From positions 1-39,229 of the forward strand of contig SYLX01000165.1 of NCBI GenBank assembly GCA_005808505.1: 39,229 bases of DNA. The letters run 5' to 3'. A program made the position numbers and the translations under genes. Below the pieces are notes generated by a model. It was given only the letters and a program-made list of their open reading frames with translations. It ran no database searches and was not told the DNA's origin. This DNA is from Bdellovibrionales bacterium. GTDB taxonomy: Bacteria > Bdellovibrionota > Bdellovibrionia > Bdellovibrionales > JAMPXM01. Within the stretch, counting starts at the first letter, position 1, and the number at the start of each line of letters is the position of its first letter. This document shows positions 17,060 to 26,608 of this stretch, piece by piece.

Positions 17060-20000
17060 TTAATCAAGACCCAGCATCTTACGAACCTTTTCGAGTGGCG
17101 CTTCGTCTTCGATATAGACCTCTTGCGCAAACGGATAAACCGCCGCCATGCGGAGCGTTTCGTTCTCGCTTAGGGCACCGGATTTTCTCAAAGCTAAACC
17201 ATAGAGCGACATCTGATCGAAGGCTTTGAACTTGAGTTCCGGATTCCCGGTTTTGTAATCGATGATCCAAGCATCGCCTTCATCGTCGCGACCCCAAAGA
17301 TCGATTTGTCCTTCGATGAGCACACCGTCTTCAACAAACGAAAAACCCCACTCGACTTCACCGTTTTTAATGACTTCAACTAACGGCGGCTCCGTACAGC
17401 GACGCACGAACTGAATAGCGGCCAACACGTCTTCTTCCTGACGCGGAAACCACTTGCGCACTAACTTCTCCATGTGATCGCGAGACGCAGGGTATTTCAG
17501 CATCTCCATCAGTCGGTGAACGGCCGTGCCATGAGAGGCAAGTTTGAGGAGTCGAGAAACTTGCGCGTCCGTCGCAGGACCAAAATGCAAGCCCGCTTTT
17601 CGATCGAGGATCTGCGTGACCGAAAGTGCTTTCTGGTTTTCTCCACCGACAGGAATTTCGAGAGGTCCTTGAACTGAGTGCGGAACAACAAGCCACTTCT
17701 CTCTTGGTTCGATGGCTTCTTCTTCAATCCAATCGCTTACTTTAGGATGCGGATCGCTTTGATCAACGACGTACGAGTAGGACTCACCTTCGTGGAGGCC
17801 CGGCGCTAAATCCAAATGGACACTTTCGGCCCACGACTTTTTCTGCGCCGGCTGCGTCCAGCTTAAGAACACACTTTCCGATGCGCGCGTGAGTGCGACG
17901 TAGAGAACGCGTGCGTGTTCTTCTTGCTCCTGGGCGCGGAACCGCTCAAGCCACGCAGATTCTGGCAAGCTTCCGGTCATATCGCGGTTTTCACCGTAAG
18001 GTACACGAACGGCCCAGCGGCCTTCATCTTCGTCGTAAGTGAACTCTTCGCTCAAAGTGAGGCGAGGCTTTTGATCCATCTTCGACAAGATGACGTGTTT
18101 GAACTCAAGACCCTTAGAAGCATGCACGGTCATGAGGTTGATCCGATCGGGCTCCACCGCCGCAACCGCATCACCTTCGGCATTGCCTTCTTCAGTTCGG
18201 AGATCGCTCACACTTCCCGCGATGAAAACCAAGGGATTAAATCCAGGCTTACATTCTTCTTGCTGGAGTCTTGCAAGAAGCTTCCAGACGTTTGATTCAC
18301 GCCGCCCGCTTACGTCGTGCGTGTGTGAAAGGTCGATGAATCCCGAATCGATAAGGCCACGTTTGAAAGTTTCGGAAAGTCCGTCTTTCAATGTTTGCTG
18401 AATCATTTCCTGAAGACGTGCAATTGGCCTCAGCTCATCTGCCATTGAGCGCTGCTCGAGCAAAGTTTCCCAAAGAGACTCGGGGCGCTCTCTTGTAATC
18501 GGCGCAAGAGCACGATCAGGAACGCGGAACCAAGGTGAGCGTAGAAGCTCGACTAGATTTCCATTGTCGTGTGGATTCACAAGAAACTTCAAAAGTGCCA
18601 GCGCATCGCGAATTTCACGCCGGTCGTAAAATCCGGAGGCCGCATGAACGTGCGTGGGTAATCGGTAGCGACTCAACCACAACGCAACTTCCATGAGAAC
18701 ACGATTGGTGCGCCCAAGAACGCAGATGTCTTCGGGCTTCCCACCCTTGTCCAAGATCTCCTGCACATGGCAAATGATGGCGCGGATCTCTTGCGGAGCT
18801 TCTTCTAAGCTCTTCGTTTCGGCTTCTACAATCTCGGAAGAAGCCTCTATTTCAACGGCTTCTTCTTCCGGAGCTGAATCATGAGCCAAGAAAACTTTTG
18901 CAACGACTCGCTTTGGATCAAGTGTTTCACCTTCTTTGAAGAAGGGTTGCATCGGCTGAAACGGCGGATCAAATCGCGAGAAGAAATCGTTGAAGAACAA
19001 CAATAGTTCGGGACGCGAGCGTCGATTCACGCTGAGTAGACGCTGCTGTCCGCCTCCTTGGAGAATTTCGTTTTCTTTCTCACCGAAAACTTCGGAACGA
19101 GCTCCGCGAAAGAGATAGATCGATTGCTGGGGATCTCCCACGACGAAGTTGGGTCGCTCACCCGAGAGATGACGAAGGAGTTCAACTTGAAAAGGCGACG
19201 TATCTTGATATTCGTCGATAAGCCAATGATCCCACTCTTGCCAAAAAGCCTCGGCCGTCTGCGGATGCGCACGAATGCAGTCCATCGCAAGGTGTTCAAG
19301 ATCGCTGATTTCGAGAAAGCCTTCAGCCAACTTTCGTTTTCGGAACTCTTGCGAAAAGCGTTTTCCAATTTCATCGATCACTTCGTAGCGCTCGGCAAAA
19401 ACTTTCCACGCCTCGGGGTCATAAACAGGCTCAAGAAAATCATCGGCATATTCGCGCGCTTCTTTTGCAAACTCGATCGTGCTTTCCGAGACCGGCTGTG
19501 GCCCTTTCGGGCTCCGACGTGCCGTCTTGAGCGCGTCTCGAAGAAGAAGGAACTTATTGCGAACTTCCGTCCAGTTCCCTTTGAGGCAATCAGCCAAGGC
19601 TAGATAACCGTCCGCCATTTCCACCCATTGGGCTTTGGTGGTTTCTTCTTTGATCCTCATCGCCGCTTCACGAAGGAGCTTTGCCGATTCATCAGCTCGA
19701 CGGCGGAAGATCGCTTCGAAATCTTTTACGGTGAATGGGTGACCTTTCGGATTGCGGGCGAGCATCTCATCCAGATGCCGCACGATGAGAACAAGTCGGT
19801 TGAATTGGTAAGTTTCAAGAAGATCTCCGGGTCCTCGTTCTCCAGATTGGGGGTCCGTGAAGAGAATCTCACGCAACGTTTGCCGCGCCATCTTGCCGGC
19901 TTCGGCCGAGCCGATCACTTTGTAACCTGGATCGATACAGATATTGGCGCCGTAGCGTTTGAGATAAAGATCCATCACGCCGTGAATTGTGGAAACGACG

Positions 20001-20269
20001 AGATGCGCCCGAGAATTTACGAAGTCAATGAGATGAGGCTTCTCTTCAAGAGCGAGGAGCATTAGACGCTCGCGCAGCTCTTGCGTCGCTTTTCGCGTGA
20101 ATGTCGTGACGACCAACCGCGGAAACTTTCCGTTCACACGCAGATGTTCATCAGCGAGGTCCATCACCTTGTGCGTAAGGGTGTAGGTCTTCCCTGCTCC
20201 CGCGCCGGCGCGAACGATTTCGTGTGCTTTTACGTGTTCAGATGAGGCGCTCGACACACCGGACTCCAT
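17060..20269 (-). CDS. addA: AddA-type UvrD-like helicase-nuclease
   Basis: This is the helicase-nuclease subunit of a RecBCD-like double-strand-break processing complex that resects DNA ends for RecA. The 1069-residue protein shows all superfamily 1A motifs: Walker A AGAGAGKT (21-28), TTFTRKATQELRERL, Walker B DEYQDTSPFQ, VGDPQQSIYLFRGA, VNRRSRPE, MTVHASKGLEF and VLYVALTRASE. The C-terminus has a RecB-family nuclease domain with GTAVHRLME, IDLWGRD (Asp about 990) and DYKTGN (Asp about 1004, Lys about 1006). Its ATG at 20269 lies inside addB (40-bp overlap). An in-frame GTG at 20257, with GGAG six bases before it, is an alternative start. It looks fully active. Confidence 0.92.
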   Translation of the reverse strand: MESGVSSASSEHVKAHEIVRAGAGAGKTYTLTHKVMDLADEHLRVNGKFPRLVVTTFTRKATQELRERLMLLALEEKPHLIDFVNSRAHLVVSTIHGVMDLYLKRYGANICIDPGYKVIGSAEAGKMARQTLREILFTDPQSGERGPGDLLETYQFNRLVLIVRHLDEMLARNPKGHPFTVKDFEAIFRRRADESAKLLREAAMRIKEETTKAQWVEMADGYLALADCLKGNWTEVRNKFLLLRDALKTARRSPKGPQPVSESTIEFAKEAREYADDFLEPVYDPEAWKVFAERYEVIDEIGKRFSQEFRKRKLAEGFLEISDLEHLAMDCIRAHPQTAEAFWQEWDHWLIDEYQDTSPFQVELLRHLSGERPNFVVGDPQQSIYLFRGARSEVFGEKENEILQGGGQQRLLSVNRRSRPELLLFFNDFFSRFDPPFQPMQPFFKEGETLDPKRVVAKVFLAHDSAPEEEAVEIEASSEIVEAETKSLEEAPQEIRAIICHVQEILDKGGKPEDICVLGRTNRVLMEVALWLSRYRLPTHVHAASGFYDRREIRDALALLKFLVNPHDNGNLVELLRSPWFRVPDRALAPITRERPESLWETLLEQRSMADELRPIARLQEMIQQTLKDGLSETFKRGLIDSGFIDLSHTHDVSGRRESNVWKLLARLQQEECKPGFNPLVFIAGSVSDLRTEEGNAEGDAVAAVEPDRINLMTVHASKGLEFKHVILSKMDQKPRLTLSEEFTYDEDEGRWAVRVPYGENRDMTGSLPESAWLERFRAQEQEEHARVLYVALTRASESVFLSWTQPAQKKSWAESVHLDLAPGLHEGESYSYVVDQSDPHPKVSDWIEEEAIEPREKWLVVPHSVQGPLEIPVGGENQKALSVTQILDRKAGLHFGPATDAQVSRLLKLASHGTAVHRLMEMLKYPASRDHMEKLVRKWFPRQEEDVLAAIQFVRRCTEPPLVEVIKNGEVEWGFSFVEDGVLIEGQIDLWGRDDEGDAWIIDYKTGNPELKFKAFDQMSLYGLALRKSGALSENETLRMAAVYPFAQEVYIEDEAPLEKVRKMLGLD

Positions 20270-23031
20270 TGACAGTCTTTGCAGCTTTGCGGATCGCGAG
20301 GTTCAGGACGAAAGCGGCCTTCACGAATGCCGTCGATTGCGTGTTTAGTAACTTCGGTTCCTTGCGCAAAGAGATTTTCCTTCTCTGCTTGCGTAAGTCG
20401 ATTTCGCAATCTCTTGTTGGCGGTATCGTAGAGCCCTTGCGAGAGATCTTCGACCTTATAACCGTGATCGCGCATCAAAGGTTTGGATACATAGTAAAGA
20501 GCGGCGGCGACGGGATTCGGTTTGAGAATAGTGAGTCCCTTCTCCACCGCCATTGCGTACAAAAGAAGCTGAATGTTGTTGTTCTTTAGCCAAGATCCAT
20601 ACTGCGAAACACTTGCCGCTGAAGATTTATAGTCATAGATCGCAAGATGACCTTCGTCGTCAGTATCGATCCGATCGATACGACCCACGAATCGCATTGT
20701 CTCATGGTGCGGTTCAGGATCCCGCAGCAGCTCGCCAGTTTCGACGTTGATGTAGCCTGCTAAATCCGCTTCGCGGCCGACCGTCTTCGTTTGAGGGAAG
20801 TTGCGACGAAGATCGGCCTCAAACGACAAGAATCTCTTCGCCAGATCGACGTGCCGGGCTTTCAAGGAAAGCCATAGTCGCTCATCGGCGAGTTCCAGTC
20901 GGCTGAGCTCGCGGGCTTTTTCAACCGCTAGACCGATCTCATCATCCGAGAGATCCACGCGAACCGGCTCGGTCGTGAGAATCTCAAAAAGTTTGTGCAT
21001 CAAGCTTCCGCGGCGGCTGGCATCGACTTCTAAATCGAGTTCCGCTACGTCCGACAGCATGAAGATCCGCTTCGCCGCAAAGATGAAAGGACAATCGAGA
21101 TAATCCTCGATCGCCGATGGAGAAAGCGTTTGGATCAAGCCACCGCCAAAGGGATCAAGCGCAGCTTCGCCAAGATCTTCTTTTAAGGCCTGCTCGAGAA
21201 ACTCCGCTTGCCTGACGGGCCAGCCTTTTTCTTTCGCAATTCGGGCGAGAGAAGACTTTTGCAGCTGATCCCATCGAGTCGTGCGAGGCAAAGAAAGCAA
21301 ATGATGCGTTTGTGCCTCTCGGGCACCGCGAACCCAGATCCACGACGGAGCTTGGGCTGCACCAGCAAAGTCCGTTTCCGGCACGCAAAGCAGGAGCTCG
21401 CGCACACCGTCTTCGATCACCCAGCGAGCTTCGAATTCCAAGCACGATTGATCTTCCGAAGCCAAATGGAAGCCGAACTCATCGGCGATGCTCATGATGT
21501 CGGAATAGAGGATCGCCGTACCGCCCGAAGGTTTAAGCGCCGACTCTGTCAAGCCCAAGACGATCATGTGGGTCGAGGGAGAATTCTCCGCCGAACTTAA
21601 ATTGATGCACGCGATTCCGTCGGGGTCCCCGTCCTTGATTCGGCATTCAACCTTGGATGCGAGTTGCTCGAGATACGCGAGCCATCTTCGTAAAGAAAGC
21701 CGCAGCGTCTCGGGGCACTCTGCAAAGAGCTTTTTGTAGATGCTCTCTACCCGCTGAAGTTCAACTTTCTCAGGAAGTTGTTTCAAGCTCCACGAGACAA
21801 AATCGTCGCGGCTCGCTTCATCCGTAGTTTTGAGTTCAATCGAGAACTTCGTTGCGACTTCTTTCGAACGCTCGATGTCTTCTCTTCCGTAAAGGCTAGA
21901 GTAGAGAGTTTTGAACCGCTCGTAGGTGATCAAACGCGGCGTCGCATCTTGCGAATCGAAAAGCGCAAGCTCGACATCTGCCTCGGCAAAGGCACCCGTT
22001 TTCAGACGTAGGTACGCTAGCCAGCGAACGATATCGGGATACGAATGGAGCCTGCGAACGTGGTCCTTCTGACAAGGAATCCCTTCTTGCTCAAGGTAGC
22101 CCGAGAGTGCCGGCCAGTAACATTCAATGTCGGGTGCCGCGATCGCGATCTTCTTCGGCGTGAGGTCGCCGGACTCTCCACTACCAGATTCTCGTTTGCT
22201 CGATTCCAACCATTCGCGCGCTTGGGCCACGGCGTCTTTTACTTCCGCAATCATCGTTGTGTACTTGCGGTACTGAGGGGTGCGGGCTTCTCCGCCTAGC
22301 GCACGTTCGCTTCGCTTCTTTTCTACTTTGAGCTTGCGGGCGAAGATCTCGTACGCCAAGAGCGATTTTTTGTATTCGCTTGCCCAGGAGGGATCGGGAA
22401 CAATGACCGCGACATCGATGAACTGGGACATTTGCACGAGAAGATCGGCTTCGACTTGATCGAGATCGGCTCCAAGGTCGACGATCAGCGAACGAGACCA
22501 AACGTGTTTCAGATCGATTTCGTTTGAGAGAACTCCACTCGTCCACGGAGTTGCGACGAAGCCGTCTTCGAGAAAGGCGTTCCATAGTTCGACGGAGAGA
22601 CGAAACCATCGTCCCCACCTCGAATCACTTCCCGGATTCTGTGATAACCACTCGGTCATCATCTCTTCGCCGTTTGGGTGAGAGAGCACCGGCATCAGCT
22701 GAGTCATGTAGTCATAGGCGGCTTGTGCCGCGCCGGGAGCTTTCGCCCAAGCGTATTCGGAAGCCGCTAGTTTGTGGCCGATCAACGTGACGATGAACTC
22801 TTTAGAGACGAATTGAAGATCAGGGCGCAAACGTGAAAGAAGGAGCTTCCAGAGCTCACTTGCACGCTGAACGGCTTCGCCCGGCAGGAAAGAACGTCCT
22901 TCAAGCAAAGACCGATTGAGATCTAACTTCGTTTTCAAATCCGAGACGACCCAGGTTTCTTTCATTGGATCGAAGCTTTTGAAAATTTCGCGCTGCTCGC
23001 GAGGGCTCGCGATCGAGTGAAGCGTCAACAT
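20230..23031 (-). CDS. addB: AddB-like nuclease with Fe-S cysteine staple
   Basis: This is the partner of AddA, about 933 residues from the ATG at 23031 (a TTG six bases earlier is also possible). The C-terminal nuclease domain has LSPSAIEDYLDCPFIFA, RRGSLMHKLFE, GRIDRID and IYDYKSS, followed by the Gln-containing helix IQLLLYAMAVEKG. Four cysteines, one in DCPF and three in CKDCQWSPVC near the C-terminus, match the AddB 4Fe-4S staple. The N-terminal helicase-like half is divergent. I see no Walker A GxxxxGK(T/S) near the N-terminus, so unlike Bacillus AddB this subunit may not bind ATP. The gene is followed by addA with overlap, and it lies 81 bp downstream of the barrel gene on the same strand. 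Confidence 0.88.
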   Translation of the reverse strand: MLTLHSIASPREQREIFKSFDPMKETWVVSDLKTKLDLNRSLLEGRSFLPGEAVQRASELWKLLLSRLRPDLQFVSKEFIVTLIGHKLAASEYAWAKAPGAAQAAYDYMTQLMPVLSHPNGEEMMTEWLSQNPGSDSRWGRWFRLSVELWNAFLEDGFVATPWTSGVLSNEIDLKHVWSRSLIVDLGADLDQVEADLLVQMSQFIDVAVIVPDPSWASEYKKSLLAYEIFARKLKVEKKRSERALGGEARTPQYRKYTTMIAEVKDAVAQAREWLESSKRESGSGESGDLTPKKIAIAAPDIECYWPALSGYLEQEGIPCQKDHVRRLHSYPDIVRWLAYLRLKTGAFAEADVELALFDSQDATPRLITYERFKTLYSSLYGREDIERSKEVATKFSIELKTTDEASRDDFVSWSLKQLPEKVELQRVESIYKKLFAECPETLRLSLRRWLAYLEQLASKVECRIKDGDPDGIACINLSSAENSPSTHMIVLGLTESALKPSGGTAILYSDIMSIADEFGFHLASEDQSCLEFEARWVIEDGVRELLLCVPETDFAGAAQAPSWIWVRGAREAQTHHLLSLPRTTRWDQLQKSSLARIAKEKGWPVRQAEFLEQALKEDLGEAALDPFGGGLIQTLSPSAIEDYLDCPFIFAAKRIFMLSDVAELDLEVDASRRGSLMHKLFEILTTEPVRVDLSDDEIGLAVEKARELSRLELADERLWLSLKARHVDLAKRFLSFEADLRRNFPQTKTVGREADLAGYINVETGELLRDPEPHHETMRFVGRIDRIDTDDEGHLAIYDYKSSAASVSQYGSWLKNNNIQLLLYAMAVEKGLTILKPNPVAAALYYVSKPLMRDHGYKVEDLSQGLYDTANKRLRNRLTQAEKENLFAQGTEVTKHAIDGIREGRFRPEPRDPQSCKDCQWSPVCRAPHLNT

Positions 23032-23112
23032 ACTCAAGCCGCCTTGAAGTTCGGAGGCTCGACGATTTTACAGGAGGAGAAGTTGTAACGTCGGACTTGT
23101 CTTCACGAGGCA

Positions 23113-24294
23113 CTATCGACGTTGCTTGAGACGGCGGCGTTCACCTGACTTGTTTGCTCCGCCCGAGCTGGAACTTGAACCGAACCCAAAGCGGCCCGGA
23201 TCAAAACCTAACTCAAACGTGATCTGGGCCATGTAGCGACGGTCTTCGTGTTGACCCGCGTACTCACCTAGCTCAACGCCCCAAGTGGCTACGTCCGCAC
23301 GCAGAATTCCTAAACTCACTCCCGCGCCGAGCGTGTAATAACCTTGATGCAACCCAGCGCGCAAGTCAATGAGGGGAAGGTCGATCTCAACACCAAGATT
23401 AATGTTCTTACCGGTTCCGACCTTCGCGTAGTTCATGTAGCGATAATCGAATGCTGGCGTGATGGTGATGAGGGGGCCACTGATCTGCATCGACGCACCC
23501 ACGATCATTTCGCCTTTGATGCTCGGCGGAGCTCCTGCACCTTCATCGTGAGAAAACGCCGTGTCCCCGAGGTTTCTGTAAACAAAAGAGAATGCAGGAG
23601 AGACGGGACCAGGAATCCGCAGCGTTGCGCCGAAGTCGACACCGTAGCCCGTGCCCCGACGCTTCAACTCCGATTCAAAACTCGCTCCGTCAAGAGTCGC
23701 TAGTGAGCCTGGCCCCAAGATACTGGTTGTTCCCGTGCGGTTCACACGTCGTGCGGTGAGTCCGACCGACAAAATTCCGGGTACAAAATCAATCGCCGAA
23801 CCAAACGCAACACCGTAGTCGAAATAATAATTTAAGTTGAGGCGTGGATTTGCCGGATTCTGTTGGAAGTAGCCGGCTTCTCCGGTCGCAAAACCAGCAG
23901 CACCAAAATACGGCACGGTGACGGCGGTTTTCCCACCGGCTCCGATCCAGACTTTTTTTCCGTAGAGGTTGTTGATGGTTGATGCCATCTCGTCTTTGAT
24001 TTTTTGAAGCTGCATAGCGGCTTCAAGAGCCTCAGGGCCATTAAGTCCCGCGCCAATATCGAAAACCGTCCAGTTGACGCCGCTTACGCGCGCAAGACCT
24101 GCTGGGTTGTAGAATAGTGAGTCTTCGTTATCGACGACGGAAACGTAGGCGTTCCCCATTCCGAGTGCGCGAACGCTTGTCCAACCCATGGGCAAGGGAT
24201 CGGCAAAGCTAGTCGACGCCGTCCACGGAATGGCGATCAGCGCGAGCTTCGCGAGCCAAAAACAGATTTTGTTTTTAAAACGGGTTGGTTTCAC
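23113..24294 (-). CDS. PorV/UPF0164-like outer-membrane barrel, paralogue A
   Basis: This 393-residue protein has a signal peptide (to about SFADP, residue 32). The mature N-terminus carries the family hallmark ALGMGNAYVSVVDNEDSLFYNPAGLA, here given by its parts: LGMGNAY, then FYNPAGLARV. That pattern marks PorV/UPF0164/FadL-like barrels, often with a plug. The rest is barrel strands, a penultimate G.ELGEY...EDRRYMAQITFEL and a short Ser/Gly/Arg-rich tail ending RRRLKQRR, which is unusual for a barrel because the last strand normally ends the protein. The GTG at 24294 is the likely start, after GGGA. It is the third gene of a barrel-lipoprotein-barrel operon. The cargo or role is unknown. Confidence 0.78.
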   Translation of the reverse strand: MKPTRFKNKICFWLAKLALIAIPWTASTSFADPLPMGWTSVRALGMGNAYVSVVDNEDSLFYNPAGLARVSGVNWTVFDIGAGLNGPEALEAAMQLQKIKDEMASTINNLYGKKVWIGAGGKTAVTVPYFGAAGFATGEAGYFQQNPANPRLNLNYYFDYGVAFGSAIDFVPGILSVGLTARRVNRTGTTSILGPGSLATLDGASFESELKRRGTGYGVDFGATLRIPGPVSPAFSFVYRNLGDTAFSHDEGAGAPPSIKGEMIVGASMQISGPLITITPAFDYRYMNYAKVGTGKNINLGVEIDLPLIDLRAGLHQGYYTLGAGVSLGILRADVATWGVELGEYAGQHEDRRYMAQITFELGFDPGRFGFGSSSSSGGANKSGERRRLKQRR

Positions 24295-24315
24295 CGCTTT
24301 ATCCCATCTGCTTCA

Positions 24316-25230
24316 TCAAGGAGGACATATGCAAGCCGGAGTCGTCAGCGTTCCGGAGCAAGTACTTAAGCCAATTTCGGTCGTCTTTATGAGAGTTCGT
24401 AGCGCAGCCACTTCGTTTGCATCGAAATCGGAGGGACTCGTCTGCGAACAGTCGAACGAAGAACAGATTCCACTTCCACCGCTCATGATCGATGTCAGCT
24501 GACTGGCGATCGATATACCGGAGTCGACGATCGCGTTGTAGGCGATGAACAAGCTAGCGCCGAGCTCTCGCACGTCCGCCGTGAGAATATTGTCTGCGTC
24601 GTTCGTGCAAGCATTGAACGCGGCCGGAGCCGGACCTAAATCGACGGCACCGTCTCCGTTTTTATCAGCACCTGAAGATTCGAGAACAGCGCCGATTTTC
24701 GCGAAAGAAACGAAAGCTAAGAACACGTAGTCGTCAGAGGTCATCTCGCCTGCGGCAATGCTTGTGAGAAGGTGCTCGGCCTGCGTGCAGTCGGCATACG
24801 AAGAGACTTCTCGCATGTGGTTCATCAACAGCGTGTAAAGCTTCGTTCCGGCCAACTGAGTTGCGATGTCTTCGGCAAGGCTTATGAGATTGAGTCCACA
24901 GCGCCCAGCGTAAGCCGAAGCTTTTGTAACTTTATACTCTCGCGATGATTGCTCGGCCGCCGCGACCGTGTTGAGCACGTTGATCGCTTCGGTCCACTCG
25001 GACTTATCTAAGTGCATGCGCGCTTGATACAAAAGAGCTTCAGGAGTTTTCTTATTTGCAGATTCGCTAAAGGCATTGGCGCAGCCAGCAGCCGAGTTAC
25101 CGAGAATGAGCGGCGTGAAAAGAAGAAGGCTCAGCAGGTGTGCGGCAGCCCCGGTCCCTAACCGTCTCCACATTCGGTCCGACCACGATACGAAGTTTTC
25201 GAGCCAGTTCGTTTTCATATTCGCTCTCAT
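24316..25230 (-). CDS. Helical-repeat lipoprotein paired with PorV-like barrels
   Basis: I set the start at the ATG at 25230 because GAGGAGAG lies just before it, overlapping the end of the upstream barrel gene; the longer frame to 25299 is inside that gene. The protein has 304 residues. A long N-terminus with one hydrophobic segment (about 28-47) ends in SAAGC (Cys50), a permissive lipobox. A TPR-like helix pair follows (ALLYQARMHLDKSEWTEAIN), then mostly helical sequence with several cysteines. A loop DKNGDGAVD has the spacing of a Ca-binding DxNxDG motif. It resembles the lipoprotein at 26609 in cysteine pattern and order of helices. Its position between two paralogous barrels suggests they work together. 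Confidence 0.72.
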   Translation of the reverse strand: MRANMKTNWLENFVSWSDRMWRRLGTGAAAHLLSLLLFTPLILGNSAAGCANAFSESANKKTPEALLYQARMHLDKSEWTEAINVLNTVAAAEQSSREYKVTKASAYAGRCGLNLISLAEDIATQLAGTKLYTLLMNHMREVSSYADCTQAEHLLTSIAAGEMTSDDYVFLAFVSFAKIGAVLESSGADKNGDGAVDLGPAPAAFNACTNDADNILTADVRELGASLFIAYNAIVDSGISIASQLTSIMSGGSGICSSFDCSQTSPSDFDANEVAALRTLIKTTEIGLSTCSGTLTTPACICPP

Positions 25231-25240
25231 GCATCTCTCC

Positions 25241-26338
25241 TCAAAAACGAATCGAGATCTTTCCGACCCAGCGTCGATCCTCTTTGTTCGCATTTTCATC
25301 GCCTAGCTCTTCACCGTAGGAAGCCGCTTGTAGCTGAAAGCGTTCGGTTGCAAGCTCAACGCCCGCCGTCCAATAACGCTGGTTCATTCCGGCGCGAAGG
25401 AAAAAGAAGTCATGAAAATTCAATTCCATTCCTGTATGCACTCGTTTCATCATGTCGGACTCGCCTCTCACGTTGAAGACGTCGTGCATTTCGGCCGTGA
25501 GAGTCATGCGCGTTTGATTTGAAAGAATCGGAAACGCCGAGATCCCCGCATCCATGGTTTGCTTCGTTTCCGCTGGACGCGATTGAGTTTTGTAGAACAT
25601 GCCGCTCGTTAGCGTGTAAGACGTGTCACCCACATCACGCAGAACGGCCGAGACGCTGGGCAACCAAGCAACCGGCGCCGTCGCGATCATTCCGATGTCA
25701 CCGGCGAATCCACTTCCTTCGGACGCTACCGCGTTCATGTCGACGGAAGTGTTCGGATCAAGGTCTTTGTGCACTTCCACGCGATTGACGTAACGACCGG
25801 TCACTCCGACTTTGAGAATGCCGCTGAAGAGGCGAAAGCAAAAGCCGAGGGCCGCAGCGTAGTCATTCGTGTAGTCGAGTCTGTAGATGCTGCCATCGTC
25901 ACTGACCGACGCATCGTAACTGCTCTTCGCGTGAATTCCGAATCCGACGTTTGGCGCGACGATTGAGGGAAACGCCTGAAGTTTTGCGTGCCAGTGCTTG
26001 CCTGGATGCTCTTTGAGAAGACCTACGAGATCGTTTGCGTTGAAGGACTTCGTTAAGGTTTCGAGTTTCGTGATCTCGGTGTTGTTGAAGCTTCCGTGCA
26101 ACTCGGGATCCGCGACGGTGATGATTACGTCGCGGACTTTTCCTAGCCCCGCTGGGTTTGTAAGAAGCGCTGTCTCGTCGTTGACGACACCGGTGTAGGC
26201 GCCACCCATACCGAGTTGACGAGCTCCGGTATAGAACTCGTAGATCTCACCAGCTTGCGCAAAAGGCATCGCAACTGCGTTTGTTAAAGCAGCGACGAGC
26301 GCAAGAGCGGCGATCTTTTTGTTCGAGTCCTTCCTCAT
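25241..26338 (-). CDS. PorV/UPF0164-like outer-membrane barrel, paralogue B
   Basis: This 365-residue protein starts at an ATG with GGAG seven bases before it. The signal peptide ends near PFAQAGE (about residue 30). The mature start has RQLGMGGAYTGVVNDE followed by NPAGLGKV, the same hallmark as its paralogues. The C-terminus has the shared block YGEELGDEN...EDRRWVGKISIRF, ending in Phe as is typical of outer-membrane barrels. It is the first gene of the operon that continues with the lipoprotein (10-bp gap) and paralogue A (21-bp gap). The upstream 270 bp is shared with the divergent lipoprotein gene at 26609, so the whole set may be co-regulated. Function is unknown. Confidence 0.8.
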   Translation of the reverse strand: MRKDSNKKIAALALVAALTNAVAMPFAQAGEIYEFYTGARQLGMGGAYTGVVNDETALLTNPAGLGKVRDVIITVADPELHGSFNNTEITKLETLTKSFNANDLVGLLKEHPGKHWHAKLQAFPSIVAPNVGFGIHAKSSYDASVSDDGSIYRLDYTNDYAAALGFCFRLFSGILKVGVTGRYVNRVEVHKDLDPNTSVDMNAVASEGSGFAGDIGMIATAPVAWLPSVSAVLRDVGDTSYTLTSGMFYKTQSRPAETKQTMDAGISAFPILSNQTRMTLTAEMHDVFNVRGESDMMKRVHTGMELNFHDFFFLRAGMNQRYWTAGVELATERFQLQAASYGEELGDENANKEDRRWVGKISIRF

Positions 26339-26495
26339 TCAATAACTCCATCCATGAGTCGTATAGAACGTCTCGGAATCGGCACGCCCCAAGTTGATAC
26401 GCCTCATGGAAATACCATCTTTCGTCTAGCTTGGAATCGAGCTGAGTTAGAGTGCAGTCGTTGTTTTTCATATGAAATTCAGGTCTCTAAAGGAG

Positions 26496-26524
26496 TTCAT
26501 CGCGAGCATTCTTTGCACTACAAT
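26496..26524 (+). promoter_or_regulatory. Weak sigma-70-like promoter candidate
   Basis: TACAAT at 26519-26524 is a good -10 match. The best -35 at 17-base spacing, TTCATC at 26496-26501, matches only three of six positions. It lies 85 bases before the lipoprotein gene at 26609, in the divergent region with paralogue B. Confidence 0.25.
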
Positions 26525-26608
26525 AGAGGTGTTGATCTCACGCGCTCGAAGGCGCGGTGGAATTAGCCGATGATATGGAAAAATTGGAAATAGGAAGGAC
26601 TCTCGACC

